A DNA stretch of 64,000 bases, taken from contig JAJDEO010000063.1 in NCBI GenBank assembly GCA_029259745.1, forward strand, positions 248,001 through 312,000. Direction: 5' to 3'. A program made the translations under genes and the position numbers. Source of the stretch: Planctomycetota bacterium (GTDB lineage Bacteria > Planctomycetota > B15-G4). Shown here piece after piece: positions 27,758 through 37,013 of the stretch; position 1 is the stretch's first letter, and each line of letters starts with the position of its first letter. The notes below the pieces were generated by a model. The model made no database searches, was not told where the DNA came from, and worked only from the letters and a program-made list of their open reading frames with translations.

Positions 27758-28542
27758 GTGTGGTCCTCCAGCGCCTCGCGGCGGAAGAAGCTCTGCACGA
27801 ACGGCTGCTTCGCCGACTCGCGCAGTGCCTGTGGGGGCCCGCGCGCGATGATTCCGCGCGCAGTCTTGTCGAGCATGATGCAGTTCGTGGCGATCTTGAA
27901 GATGCTCGCCAACTCGTGCGTGACGATGACGATCGTCATGCCGAGGTGCTTGCTCAGGGTGAGGATCTGCTCGTCGAGTTCGACAGCCGTGATCGGGTCG
28001 AGACCCGCCGACGGTTCGTCGAGGAACAAGATCTTGGGTTCGAATGCGAGTGCGCGTGCGATGCCGGCACGCTTCTTCATGCCGCCGGAGATCTCGGACG
28101 GCAAGTTGTTCTCTGCGCCATCGAGACCGACCAGCGCGAGCTTGGCGCGCACGATGGCGGCGATGGCATCGGGTTCGAGATCTGTCCACGTTCGCAGCGG
28201 AAGAGCGACGTTCTGTGCAACCGTCATCGATCCGAAGAGCGCGCCGGATTGGAACAGGATCCCGAAGGGCGGCGGTCCGATCACCATGCTCGGTGTTCCG
28301 ACACCTTCGACGTGGATCGTGCCCGACTGCGGCTGTTCGAGTCCGACGAGGTGTCGCAGCATCGTCGACTTTCCGCAGCCGGATCCGCCGAGGATCACGA
28401 AGACATCGCCGCGATGCACGTCGTAGGACATGCCCTCGAGCAGCGTGAAGTCGCCCCAACCGATCGACAGATCATGCACCCGGATGACGACGTCATCGGT
28501 GTGGCGGTCGAGCGGAGCGATGTCTTCGGTGATGGGCGTCAT
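27754..28542 (-). CDS. mlaF: ABC transporter ATP-binding protein (MlaF-like)
   Basis: 262 residues. Walker A GGSGCGKST (52-60), Q-loop ILFQSGALFGSMTV (~95), signature SGGMKKRAG (~152) and Walker B ILFLDEPSAG (~171) are all intact, with the H-loop in VIVTHEL. The GALFGSMTV and SGGMKKR variants are those of the Mla/Ttg2 subfamily. It powers phospholipid transport with the adjacent permease. The ATG overlaps the permease stop (TGATG) and its stop overlaps the MCE gene start, so it is in the middle of a tightly coupled operon. Confidence 0.92.
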   Translation of the reverse strand: MTPITEDIAPLDRHTDDVVIRVHDLSIGWGDFTLLEGMSYDVHRGDVFVILGGSGCGKSTMLRHLVGLEQPQSGTIHVEGVGTPSMVIGPPPFGILFQSGALFGSMTVAQNVALPLRTWTDLEPDAIAAIVRAKLALVGLDGAENNLPSEISGGMKKRAGIARALAFEPKILFLDEPSAGLDPITAVELDEQILTLSKHLGMTIVIVTHELASIFKIATNCIMLDKTARGIIARGPPQALRESAKQPFVQSFFRREALEDHT

Positions 28543-29690
28543 CAGATTTCGAAGACCTGGAAGAGGATCGTGAAGAGCGCGTTGACGAAGACGATCTGGA
28601 ACAAGATCCCGACGACCGCCGACGTCGTGCTGCGTCCAACGCCCTCGGCGCCGCCGGTCGTCGCGAGCCCGCGCTCACAGGCGCTCAGCGCGATCACGAA
28701 CGCGAACGCGACGCTCTTGATGAGTCCGGTTCCGACGTCGGCAAGCGTGAGCACGCTCTGCGTCTTCTGGATGAACGTCGGGATCGTGACATCGAGATAG
28801 AGCATGGCGGTGAAGAGTCCACCGGCGATGCCGAGCAGGTTCGCCAGCACCGTGAGGACCGGCATCGCGATGACGAGCGCGAGCAAGCGCGGGAGCACGA
28901 GATGGCAGTAGTGGCAGATGCCCATCGAGCGCAGCGCGTCGATCTCCTCGGAGACCTTCATCGTGCCGAGCTCGGCCGCGAAGCCCGCGCCGCTGCGGCC
29001 GGCTACGATGATCGCCGTCATCAGCGGACCGAACTCGCGCGTCATCGCCTTGGCGACGAGGTCTGCGACGAAGATGTCACCGCCGTACGGCTTGAGCTGG
29101 AACGCAGCCTGCACGGCGGTGATGAGCCCGACGAGGAAGTTGATGAGCAGGACGATCGGGACGGCGTCGGCGCCAGCGCGCTCGACGAGCCGGTAGAGGT
29201 CACGCCAGTTGACGTTGCGCGGGCCCGTGATCGACGCCCACGTCGCGGCGGCGAGCTGCCCGACGAACGTGAGCACGGCCCCGGCCCGGTCGCCGATCTC
29301 GTATGTGACGCGACCGATCTGCGCGAGGAAGCGCTCACGCGGACGGCGCGGGAGCGGCGCGAGCTCCCGGTCGTTGAGATCGAGCATGGCCGCGACGGAC
29401 GGTGCTGCGCCGGACCACGTCACGGTGCTGCTCGTGCGCTGTTCGTAGGCGCGTGCTCGTGCGATGAGGAGCGCCGCGCCTCCGCCGTCAATCGTCTTGA
29501 TGCCGGCGACGTCGATCGAGAGGTTGCCCGTCCCGTCCGCCAGCGCGGCGCCGAGCAGCTTCCAGAGTTTGCCACCCTGCTCGAGTGTTGCGTCGCCGGA
29601 CACGCGCAGCCCGTCGCTGCCGGAGACGACGAGCGGTTCGTGCGTATCGGGTGAAGCGTCCTTGGCGGTCACACGCGCATCATCACGCAT
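28542..29690 (-). CDS. mlaE: MlaE-type permease with N-terminal STAS domain
   Basis: 382 residues. Start ATG 29690 was chosen over an upstream TTG (29708) because of GCGGGG just before it. Residues ~20-110 form a STAS domain (LRVSGDATLEQGGKLWKLLGAA, then LSIDVAGIKTIDGGGAALLI), equivalent to the separate MlaB protein of E. coli. Residues ~130-382 are the MlaE permease with VLLINFLVGLITAVQAAFQL, FGPLMTAIIVAGRSGAGFAAELGTM and EEIDALRSMGI. This is the first gene of the operon permease-ATPase-MCE-lipoprotein; the fusion makes a separate MlaB unnecessary. Confidence 0.9.
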   Translation of the reverse strand: MRDDARVTAKDASPDTHEPLVVSGSDGLRVSGDATLEQGGKLWKLLGAALADGTGNLSIDVAGIKTIDGGGAALLIARARAYEQRTSSTVTWSGAAPSVAAMLDLNDRELAPLPRRPRERFLAQIGRVTYEIGDRAGAVLTFVGQLAAATWASITGPRNVNWRDLYRLVERAGADAVPIVLLINFLVGLITAVQAAFQLKPYGGDIFVADLVAKAMTREFGPLMTAIIVAGRSGAGFAAELGTMKVSEEIDALRSMGICHYCHLVLPRLLALVIAMPVLTVLANLLGIAGGLFTAMLYLDVTIPTFIQKTQSVLTLADVGTGLIKSVAFAFVIALSACERGLATTGGAEGVGRSTTSAVVGILFQIVFVNALFTILFQVFEI

Positions 29691-29765
29691 TGCGCCCCGC
29701 AAGCTCAACGGCGCGTCGTCTCTCGCGAGGATCTTTCACGAGCCGACGCGTCGTCCGTCACGTCA

Positions 29766-31286
29766 TCATGGAACAGTCACGCGCAGCGCGTTCGAACCCG
29801 CTTCGTTGAAGATGCCGCCGCTGTCCTTGAACCAGAACTGCAGCCAGAACTCGAAGCCCGACGGGACGTCTGTCGGCCAGTTGCCGGTGATCACGATGTC
29901 CCCGAGAGCATCCATCGGGAGCGGCGTGATGAGCACGTCCACCGACGGCACCATCGTGCCGCCCTTGAACGGGACGCCGACTTCGCTGAATCCCACGACA
30001 TACGACGCGTTGCTGTTCGGAAGCCCGCCGCGCAGCTCGAAGCCGTAGGGCTCGCCGGGCAGCAGCGTTCCGGAGGCGAGGTGGACGGGATGACCGTTCG
30101 TGCCCGCGAGCGACTCCCCGAGGTCGAGGAACGGTGCGTCGGGCGCGTACGTGTAGTTGAGGAGAGTGGTGAGTGAGGCATCGCCCGCCGTGTAGAACGC
30201 GATGTCGTCGCGCCCGTCGAGGTCGAGGTCAGCGACGGCGAGCGGGCCGATGTTGAGCGTGATGGCGTTGCCGGCGAGCGAGACGATGTCGGAGATGGCG
30301 AACGTGCCGTCGCCGTTGCCACGCAGCACGGTGACGTCATCGGTGGTCGTGGCGAGAATCGCGAGGTCGACCGTACCGTCGTCGTCGAAATCACCGGCCG
30401 AGATCTGTGAGACGCCGACGCCTCCCACGTTCGCATCGATGCCCTCGGTCGCGACGAAACCGTTGCCGAGGCCGAGGTGGACGCGCACGAGGTCGGTGTC
30501 GGCGTCCACGGCGGCCACGTCGAGCACGCCGTCTTCGTCGAAGTCTGCGATCGCGATCTGTGCCGGGCGCCCGCCGATGTCGGACGTGCGATCGTTGCTG
30601 AACGTCCCCCCGAAGTTCTCGAACCACGAGACGGTGCCGCTCTGCGTGTTCACGGTGACGATATCGATGAGCCCGTCGTTGTTCATGTCGGCGGGATGCG
30701 CATAAGTCGGCTTGGTGTCGAACGAGATCGACTGCGTCGTCATGACGCCGCCGGGGCGCGTCACGATCGTGATTCCGCCGAACGTCGACGACGGGAAGAC
30801 GGGTGGGTTGATGACCACGAGGTCGGGGCGCGTGTCGCCGTCGGCGTCGAAGGCCACGGGGTGATCGGCGATGAAGTTGCCGGCGGGGAACGAGTTGAAG
30901 CCGCTGAACGTGCCGTCGCCGTTGCCGAGACGCGTGAAGACTTGCGCTGCGCCCGTGTGGAGGACGTCGAGGAAGCCGTCACCGTTCCAGTCGGTGAGTG
31001 CGATGCCCGTGCCGTTGGCGTTCGAGGCGAGGGCGGGTGCCATCGGGATGAACGTCCCGTTGGCCTGGCCGATCAGCGCCGTGAAGAATGCCGCTTCGAA
31101 CTGGAAGACGGCCGAGGTCCCGACGACGGCGTCAGGCACGCCGTCACCGTTCAGGTCACCGATCTGCGTCTTCCCGAAGTTGACGACGGGAGCGTCGCGC
31201 GGAGGCTCGAAGACGATTTGCGCGGAGAGCGGGGCGGCTGCGGCCGCGAGGGCGGCGACGAGTTGGATCATGAGCGCACGAGACAT
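29766..31286 (-). CDS. Secreted FG-GAP repeat protein with shared C-terminal module
   Basis: 506 residues. ATG 31286 was chosen because GGAG precedes it and it opens the signal peptide MSRALMIQLVAALAAAAAPLSA. At least five FG-GAP-type blades are present (IGDLNGDGVPDAVVG, DWNGDGFLDVLH, DMNNDGLIDIVTV, ADFDEDGVLDVAAVD, AGDFDDDGTVDLAIL), predicted to form a propeller. The C-terminal ~105 residues (from LPGEPYGFELRGGLPN) contain VGFSEVGVPFKGGTMVPSVD and end ...SNALRVTVP, nearly the same pattern as the proteins at 47290 and 52034. Function unknown; extracellular. It starts divergently from the sugar-isomerase-like gene. Confidence 0.85.
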   Translation of the reverse strand: MSRALMIQLVAALAAAAAPLSAQIVFEPPRDAPVVNFGKTQIGDLNGDGVPDAVVGTSAVFQFEAAFFTALIGQANGTFIPMAPALASNANGTGIALTDWNGDGFLDVLHTGAAQVFTRLGNGDGTFSGFNSFPAGNFIADHPVAFDADGDTRPDLVVINPPVFPSSTFGGITIVTRPGGVMTTQSISFDTKPTYAHPADMNNDGLIDIVTVNTQSGTVSWFENFGGTFSNDRTSDIGGRPAQIAIADFDEDGVLDVAAVDADTDLVRVHLGLGNGFVATEGIDANVGGVGVSQISAGDFDDDGTVDLAILATTTDDVTVLRGNGDGTFAISDIVSLAGNAITLNIGPLAVADLDLDGRDDIAFYTAGDASLTTLLNYTYAPDAPFLDLGESLAGTNGHPVHLASGTLLPGEPYGFELRGGLPNSNASYVVGFSEVGVPFKGGTMVPSVDVLITPLPMDALGDIVITGNWPTDVPSGFEFWLQFWFKDSGGIFNEAGSNALRVTVP

Positions 31287-31480
31287 ACGGAGTTCTCCTC
31301 GAAACGGCGTTGACGGCACGGGGAGCCGTCACGTGGATGGGCCGCGGTGCACCACTGCCCGATGCACGCGTCACCATGATGACCGAGATCGGAGCCGGGT
31401 GGTCTCAGATCCGAAACGGATTCCAGGATCCGGCGCTGCTGATAGGCTGGCCGGCCCCCGCGTCTCTGAGGAGTATTTCG

Positions 31481-32371
31481 ATGTCCAACCCGCCTCTCTC
31501 GCGCCGTTCCGTGCTCGGCGCTTTCGCGGCCGCGCCGCTCGTTGCATCGGGCCTCGGCGACGAGTCGGCAGAGCGACCGACGTCGGAGATCGGACGAACC
31601 GAGCACACGCAGTTCGCGCTGAACATCGAGATGTGGTTCCGCGACAAGCCGTTCGTCGAGCGCATCCATGCAGCGGCCGACCTCGGGTTCCAGCACGTCG
31701 AGTTCTGGCTGTGGCGCAACAAAGACCTCGACGCCGTGAAGGCAGCCTGCGACGAGCGCGGCGTGTCGGTCGCCCAGTTCACGGCCTGGGGGTTCGTGCC
31801 CGGCATGAACGACCCGGCGAACCACGATGCCGTCGAACGCGAGATCGGTGAGGCGTGCATTGTCGCGCAGCGCATCGGAGCGCCGATGATGACCGTCGTC
31901 GCGGGCAACGACCAGCCGGGGATGACCCAGCGCGAGATGCACGACAACGTCACGACGGCGCTGAAGCGTGCCGCGCCGATCGCCGAGGAGCACGACGTCA
32001 TGCTGATCGTCGAGCCGATGAACATCCGCGTCGATCACAAGGGCCACTGTCTCTACGGATCGCCCGACGCCGTGCGTATCTGTCGAGAGGTCGACTCTAC
32101 GCACGTGAAGATCAACTGGGATCTCTATCACATGCAGATCAGCGAGGGTGACCTCTGCGGACGCCTCCGCGAAGGCTTCGAGCAGGTCGGCTACATCCAG
32201 CTCGCCGATCACCCCGGTCGGCACGAGCCAGGCACGGGCGAGATCGCCTACGGGCGCGTGCTGAAAGAACTCTGGGACCTCGGCTACCGCAAGCCCGTCG
32301 GCGTGGAAGCCTGGCCGAGCGAGGGTGCCGAGGCGAGCGCGCGGCGGCTGGTGTCGAGCACGGTCTGGTGA
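31481..32371 (+). CDS. Tat-exported hydroxypyruvate-isomerase-like TIM-barrel protein
   Basis: 296 residues from ATG 31481, supported by GAGGAG eight bases upstream. The N-terminus MSNPPLSRRSVLGAFAAAPLVASG has the twin-arginine pattern (SRRSVLG), so the protein is probably exported folded. The body is a xylose-isomerase-like barrel: LNIEMWFRDKPFVERIHAAA, LGFQHVEFWLWRNKD, LIVEPMNIRVDHKGHCLYG, KINWDLYHMQISEGDL and IQLADHPGRHEPGTGEI, matching hydroxypyruvate isomerase (Hyi) and related sugar-phosphate epimerases, with metal ligands E, D, H and E in those motifs. The true substrate is uncertain. Confidence 0.78.
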   Translation: MSNPPLSRRSVLGAFAAAPLVASGLGDESAERPTSEIGRTEHTQFALNIEMWFRDKPFVERIHAAADLGFQHVEFWLWRNKDLDAVKAACDERGVSVAQFTAWGFVPGMNDPANHDAVEREIGEACIVAQRIGAPMMTVVAGNDQPGMTQREMHDNVTTALKRAAPIAEEHDVMLIVEPMNIRVDHKGHCLYGSPDAVRICREVDSTHVKINWDLYHMQISEGDLCGRLREGFEQVGYIQLADHPGRHEPGTGEIAYGRVLKELWDLGYRKPVGVEAWPSEGAEASARRLVSSTVW

Positions 32372-32751
32372 CGGCGCGCCCGCTCGAAGTCACGGCTGCG
32401 TACGTGTTTGGAGTCGGGTTGCCGATCGTGGAGACGCTCCGTCGGCGCACGAACTTCGACGACATCCCTGCGTACGTCGACGACTACCTGATGGGTGCGC
32501 TCCTCGTGCTCGCGGCGCGTGCGTGGTCGAGCGGCAAGCCCTACGCGGGTCGGCTTCTCGCAGGCGCGTGGGGCGTGCTCTGCGGCGGGATGTACTACAG
32601 CGTGGTCGGGCAGGTTGCGAGCACCGCGCTGCGCGACGTATCGGGTCTGCCGCATGGCCTCGTCATCACGGTGAAGGTCGCCACGTTTGCGGTCGCCATT
32701 GCGTGCTTCGTCTGCGCTGTCCGGCGTCCGACCGAGGGCGCCGCGGCATGA
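32368..32751 (+). CDS. Small membrane protein of unknown function
   Basis: 127 residues from GTG 32368, overlapping the preceding stop (GTGA). About four hydrophobic segments: VTAAYVFGVGLPIVETL, MGALLVLAARAW, LAGAWGVLCGGMYYSVVGQ, and VITVKVATFAVAIACFVCAV near the end. No known family was recognised. Its ends overlap both neighbours by a few bases, so it is translated within the three-gene unit with the isomerase-like and GNAT genes. Confidence 0.65.
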   Translation: MTARPLEVTAAYVFGVGLPIVETLRRRTNFDDIPAYVDDYLMGALLVLAARAWSSGKPYAGRLLAGAWGVLCGGMYYSVVGQVASTALRDVSGLPHGLVITVKVATFAVAIACFVCAVRRPTEGAAA

Positions 32752-33278
32752 AGGTGGAGTTGAAGCTCAGCGACGACAGCGACGCGCACGTCATCCGGAA
32801 TCTCTGGCCGCTGTATGTGCACGACGTCTCGGTCTTCGACGGCGGTGTGCCGAATCGCCATGGTGTCTTGATCGACAACGACGGCGTCACGTCGCTCGAC
32901 GCGCAAGGCGTGACGCAGCAAGGTTGGTGGCAGAAACCCGACGTGCTCTTCCCGTATCTCGTCCTCGTCGACGGTGCTCCCGCAGGGTTCAACCTCATCG
33001 CGCGCGGCGCGTTCGACCCCGATGCCATCAAGGCCGACATGACGGTGTTCGAGTTCTTCGTCGTGCACGCATTCCGCGGCAAGGGTGTGGCCGAGCAGGC
33101 GGCGGCGGGCTTTGCGCGTCACCCCGGAACATGGGAAGTCGTAACCCACCCGCCCAACGTGCGCGCTATCGCTTTCTGGCGTCGCGTGATCGCGCGAGCG
33201 ACGATCGGCGATGTTCGCGAGGAAGAGGTCGACCACGCGTGGGGCCGGAAGGTGGCGTTCACTTTCAGCAACTCCTGA
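32748..33278 (+). CDS. GNAT family N-acetyltransferase
   Basis: 176 residues from ATG 32748, overlapping the previous stop by 4 bases. GNAT hallmarks are FPYLVLVDGAPAGFNLIARG (central strands), MTVFEFFVVHAFRGKGVAEQAA (acetyl-CoA loop, the R-GKGV equivalent of R.xxGxG/A) and EVVTHPPNVRAIAFWRRVI (C-terminal strand with the N..A..FW pattern). Transfers an acyl group from acyl-CoA to an amine; acceptor unknown. Last gene of the isomerase-membrane-GNAT unit. Confidence 0.82.
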   Translation: MKVELKLSDDSDAHVIRNLWPLYVHDVSVFDGGVPNRHGVLIDNDGVTSLDAQGVTQQGWWQKPDVLFPYLVLVDGAPAGFNLIARGAFDPDAIKADMTVFEFFVVHAFRGKGVAEQAAAGFARHPGTWEVVTHPPNVRAIAFWRRVIARATIGDVREEEVDHAWGRKVAFTFSNS

Positions 33279-33498
33279 GCGGTGACGCGGCAGGCGGGCG
33301 GCCGCGGGGTACGCGAGTTGGCCGTTGTTCGCGCAGTGCGGCTCGTCCGGCTCGTGACGCGAGATCTTCCTGTCGCCGCGGCAAGTCCGGCCCACGGGAT
33401 CCGTACAGTCGTTTCCGTGCGTCCCCACGAAATCCGGGCTTCTCCGTAAGACAACCGCCCCTCGTCCGTTTCCCCGATGAATACGGCCGGACACGTCC

Positions 33499-34023
33499 AT
33501 GATTGCTGATGACGACACGTGGGTGCTCGAGGCGGTGGATCGCTTCGAGACGCCATTGATCCGCTACGCCGCGTCCCTGCTGGGAGGCGACCTCGAGCGG
33601 GCTCGGGATGTGGTGCAAGACACCTTCCTGAAGCTCTGCCGCGCGGATCGCCGCGCAGTCGCCGACCACGTCGCGAAGTGGCTCTTCACGGTGTGTCGCA
33701 ATCGTGCGCTCGACGTGCTCCGGAAGGAGAAACGCATGACGACAACCGATCCCTCTACGCTGCAGATCGGCGCCGACGCGCCACCCGACGACGGGCTGCA
33801 GATGAGAGAAGCAACGCAACGAGTTTGGGACACGCTTGGCGAACTCCCCGACCGTCAACAGCAGGTGCTCCTGCTGAAGTTCCAAGAAGGACTGAGCTAC
33901 CGCGAGATGGCCGATGCCATGGGCATCACGGTCAATCACGTCGGTGTGCTGCTCCACAACGCGGTCAAAGGGCTGCGCGCCCGCCTCGGCGACCTCGCGC
34001 TCCTGATGCCGGAGACACGATGA
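33499..34023 (+). CDS. ECF-type RNA polymerase sigma factor (first of two)
   Basis: 174 residues. Region 2 contains RYAASLLGGDLERARDVVQDTFLKL (~22-47) and WLFTVCRNRALDVLRKEKR. Region 4 has LPDRQQQVLLLKFQEGLSYREMADAM and GITVNHVGVLLHNAVKGLR, a normal helix-turn-helix. No region 1 or 3 is present, as in ECF sigma factors. The next gene, a membrane-anchored anti-sigma/VWA fusion, starts within its stop codon (ATGA), so the pair is coupled. A 220-base upstream gap may contain its own promoter, but no ECF-type -35 (GGAAC) was seen. Confidence 0.9.
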   Translation: MIADDDTWVLEAVDRFETPLIRYAASLLGGDLERARDVVQDTFLKLCRADRRAVADHVAKWLFTVCRNRALDVLRKEKRMTTTDPSTLQIGADAPPDDGLQMREATQRVWDTLGELPDRQQQVLLLKFQEGLSYREMADAMGITVNHVGVLLHNAVKGLRARLGDLALLMPETR

Positions 34024-36863
34024 TGACGAACACGAACGACAACACACCCGACAACGACGCGACCATGCCGACGGGCCCGCTGACCAGCGCCGACGACCCG
34101 CGCATGCTCGCGTACCTGCTCGGCGAACTCGACGACGCCGACCGCACGCACGTCGACAGCTACATCGCGAACACCCCCGACGCGAGCGCCGAACTCGACG
34201 AGCTGCGCGCCATGCTCGGCCTGCTCGAGACGGAGATCGCAACCGACGGCACGCCGCCGAAGTTGCACACCGCGCAACGCGACGAGATCCTCGCGGCGGC
34301 GAACGCACCGGTGAACGAAGTGGCGAAGGCGGCGAGTGCCGGCGGAGGCTCGTCGAGCATCTGGCTGCGCATGGCCGCGAGCATTGCCGCGACGGTCGGG
34401 CTCGGCTGGCTGGCGTACGAGTTCATCGAAGGCTCGGAGCCGCCGCCGCACGCGTCCATCGAGGAGGCGTCGAGCGAGGCTATCGCGATGAACGACACCT
34501 CGCCGATGGATCGCATTCGCGAACTGAACGTGCGTGGTGATGGCGCCGCGAACGAAGAGCCGAGTGTCGACGTGAGGCGCATGCTCGAGGAGGTGGGGTA
34601 TGTCAAGTCGAGTGAGTTGAGGGCGCTCGGCTACTTGAGTGATGACGCGGACGACGCGTTCGCGGAGCCCATGCTCGAGTCGCTCAGTTACGTCGACGAT
34701 GCTTCTGGCGACGAACAGTCCGAAGACTTTGCTTCTCTACTCCAAGCAATGGGTTACATCGACCAGGACAGCGTTGCGACCGTCGACCCCAAGGGTGGCA
34801 GGGGTGCTGGCTCGGCCGCGCGTTCAAGTCCTTCGGTCGGCACGCCAGCAACGACGGAGCGCGCAGCAGAGCTTCGAGATGGAGAAGAGAATGACGCGGC
34901 GGCCTTCTTCGCCGGCGGACGGTACTACCTCGACGGCGATTCCGGTGAGCGCCAGGGGCTCAACGTGAACGGTGGGTACGACGTGGGCGGCCATGGCGAG
35001 TTTGCGCTGCAAGCACCCGATGAGGCTGTCGACGAAGAAAGCGTGAGCGCTGGAACACAACCCTCGGTGGCAGGCGGAGGCAGCAGCGGTTTGAGTGCTC
35101 GTGGTCGCTCAGGGAAGCGGCTCGAAGCGGAGCTTCCCGCTGAACTTTCACCAAAGATCGCCAAGAAGGGCGTGGCCACTCCGACACCGACGGCCCCGAC
35201 CAAGCCTGCACCCAACACGGTGAGCGAGGACGTCACGCCAGAGATGGCCGCTCAGCTCCAGGCTCTGGGATACGTGTCGTCTGATCCCGTCGCGCGCAGC
35301 GGTGACGACGCTTTCGCCCTTCGCTTCGCGCCCCCGTTCACTCCCACCGAACGCGAACGCCGCGAACTCGAGGCCGACATCCGTGTCCGCTCCATCCAGC
35401 GCGAAGGCTACGCGCCCGTCCACGAAAACCCCTTCGTCTCGCCGCGCGATCCACGCCATGCGCGTTCGACCTTCGGGCTCGACGTCGACACGGCCAGCTA
35501 CGCGAACATGCGCCGCTTCCTCAACGACGGCCGCCTGCCGCCCCCGGCAGCGATCCGCATCGAGGAGCTCGTCAACTACTTCGACTACGACACGTCGTGG
35601 GCCGACGAACTCCTCGACGAGGCCGAGTCGCCGATCGCGATGCGCGTCGATGGCGCCTGGTGTCCTTGGGCGCTCGACCACCGTCTCGTGCGTCTGCAGA
35701 TGAAGGCCGTCGAGCCGGACGAGCGTCCGGCGGCGAACCTCGTGTTCCTCGTCGACGTGTCGGGCTCGATGAAGCCCGACGATCGACTTCCGCTGCTGAA
35801 GTCGGCGATGCGTCTGCTCGTCTCGACGCTGTATGCGAACGACCGCGTTGCGATCGTCACGTACAACGACAAGTCGGGCACGACGCTCGAGTCGACGACG
35901 TGCGACCGCAAGGACGTCATCCTGCGCGCGCTCGATTCACTGCGCGCCGGCGGGTCGACGAACGGTGAAGCCGGACTGCGCCAGGCCTACAAGGTCGCGT
36001 CGCAGCACTTCATCGACGGCGGCGTCAACCGCGTCATCCTGGCCTCGGACGGCGACTTCAACGTCGGCGCCCAGTCGCGCGACGAGCTCTACTCGCTCAT
36101 CACGCAGCAGGCCCAGAGCAACGTCTTCCTGACCGTGCTCGGCTTCGGCACCGACAACCTCCAGGACAGCAACCTCGAGCTGCTCGCCGACAAGGGCAAC
36201 GGCCACTACGCCTACATCGACAGTCTTGCCGAAGGCGAGAAGGTGCTGATGAAGGAGGCCGGTGCGACGCTGCAAACGGTGGCGAAGGACGTGAAGATCC
36301 AGGTCGAGTTCAACCCGGCGAAGGTCCAGGCGTACCGACTGCTCGGCTACGAGAACCGCGCGCTCGCGGCGAAGGACTTCAACGACGACCGCAAGGACGC
36401 CGGCGATGTCGGCGCGGGCCACACGGTGACGGCGCTGTACGAGGTCATCCCGACGGGCGCGGGCTGGCAGCCGGACGTCGACGAGCTGAAGTACCAGACG
36501 CCGGCGGCTGAGCCCGAGCCGGATGTCGTCGTGTCGGACAGCCCCGAGATGCTCACGGTGAAGCTGCGCTACAAGCAGCCCGACGCCGACACGAGCCAGC
36601 TCATGGAGCTGCCCTTCGTCGACCAGGTCATCAGCATCAACGCGAGGAGCCTCTACGACATGCTCGGCATGGACGACGACTTCCGCCTCGCGACGGCCGT
36701 GGCTTCCTTCGGGATGATCATGCGCGGCTCGGTCCACGCGGGCACGGCCTCGTTCGACGACGTGGTGGCGCTTGCCGAGAGCATCCGCAGCGATGATCCA
36801 CGCGGGTACCGCGCCGAGTTCATCCGGCTCGTGCGGATGGCGAAGGGACTGTCGGCGCGGTAG
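34020..36863 (+). CDS. Membrane anti-sigma-like protein fused to a YfbK-type VWA protein, with internal LxxLGYV repeats
   Basis: 947 residues from ATG 34020 (ATGA overlap with the sigma gene). Residues ~27-95 look like the cytoplasmic anti-sigma domain (MLAYLLGELDDADRTHVDSYI). One membrane helix spans ~114-134. The outer linker (140-440) carries five copies of a LxxLGYV-like motif (MLEEVGYV 188, LRALGYL 200, LESLSYV 219, LQAMGYI 241, LQALGYV 413) among low-complexity acidic or glycine stretches. From ~440 there is a YfbK-type N-terminal VWA-associated domain (TFGLDVDTASYANMRRFLNDG), then a VWA domain with intact MIDAS DVSGS (579-583), and a C-terminal DUF3520-like domain. Probably controls the adjacent ECF factor in response to an envelope or extracellular interaction. 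Confidence 0.85.
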   Translation: MMTNTNDNTPDNDATMPTGPLTSADDPRMLAYLLGELDDADRTHVDSYIANTPDASAELDELRAMLGLLETEIATDGTPPKLHTAQRDEILAAANAPVNEVAKAASAGGGSSSIWLRMAASIAATVGLGWLAYEFIEGSEPPPHASIEEASSEAIAMNDTSPMDRIRELNVRGDGAANEEPSVDVRRMLEEVGYVKSSELRALGYLSDDADDAFAEPMLESLSYVDDASGDEQSEDFASLLQAMGYIDQDSVATVDPKGGRGAGSAARSSPSVGTPATTERAAELRDGEENDAAAFFAGGRYYLDGDSGERQGLNVNGGYDVGGHGEFALQAPDEAVDEESVSAGTQPSVAGGGSSGLSARGRSGKRLEAELPAELSPKIAKKGVATPTPTAPTKPAPNTVSEDVTPEMAAQLQALGYVSSDPVARSGDDAFALRFAPPFTPTERERRELEADIRVRSIQREGYAPVHENPFVSPRDPRHARSTFGLDVDTASYANMRRFLNDGRLPPPAAIRIEELVNYFDYDTSWADELLDEAESPIAMRVDGAWCPWALDHRLVRLQMKAVEPDERPAANLVFLVDVSGSMKPDDRLPLLKSAMRLLVSTLYANDRVAIVTYNDKSGTTLESTTCDRKDVILRALDSLRAGGSTNGEAGLRQAYKVASQHFIDGGVNRVILASDGDFNVGAQSRDELYSLITQQAQSNVFLTVLGFGTDNLQDSNLELLADKGNGHYAYIDSLAEGEKVLMKEAGATLQTVAKDVKIQVEFNPAKVQAYRLLGYENRALAAKDFNDDRKDAGDVGAGHTVTALYEVIPTGAGWQPDVDELKYQTPAAEPEPDVVVSDSPEMLTVKLRYKQPDADTSQLMELPFVDQVISINARSLYDMLGMDDDFRLATAVASFGMIMRGSVHAGTASFDDVVALAESIRSDDPRGYRAEFIRLVRMAKGLSAR

Positions 36864-36893
36864 AGGGTGCGTCGAGGGTGATGTGAAAAGAGG

Positions 36894-36929
36894 GACGCAG
36901 GCCGTGGCGACGACGCTGCGGCCTGCGTC
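36894..36929 (+). terminator. Terminator after the anti-sigma/VWA gene
   Basis: Perfect 11-bp inverted repeat GACGCAGGCCG (36894-36904) and CGGCCTGCGTC (36919-36929), 14-base loop, followed by ACTTTCGTTG. It lies 30 bases after the stop at 36863 and separates the two sigma modules. Confidence 0.75.
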
Positions 36930-37013
36930 ACTTTCGTTGCCGGTGTCACCGCGTGGCGGCTCTTCAGATAGAGGGTCGACAGGTCAGGCATCTGCACGGC
37001 AATCTGTTCCACC

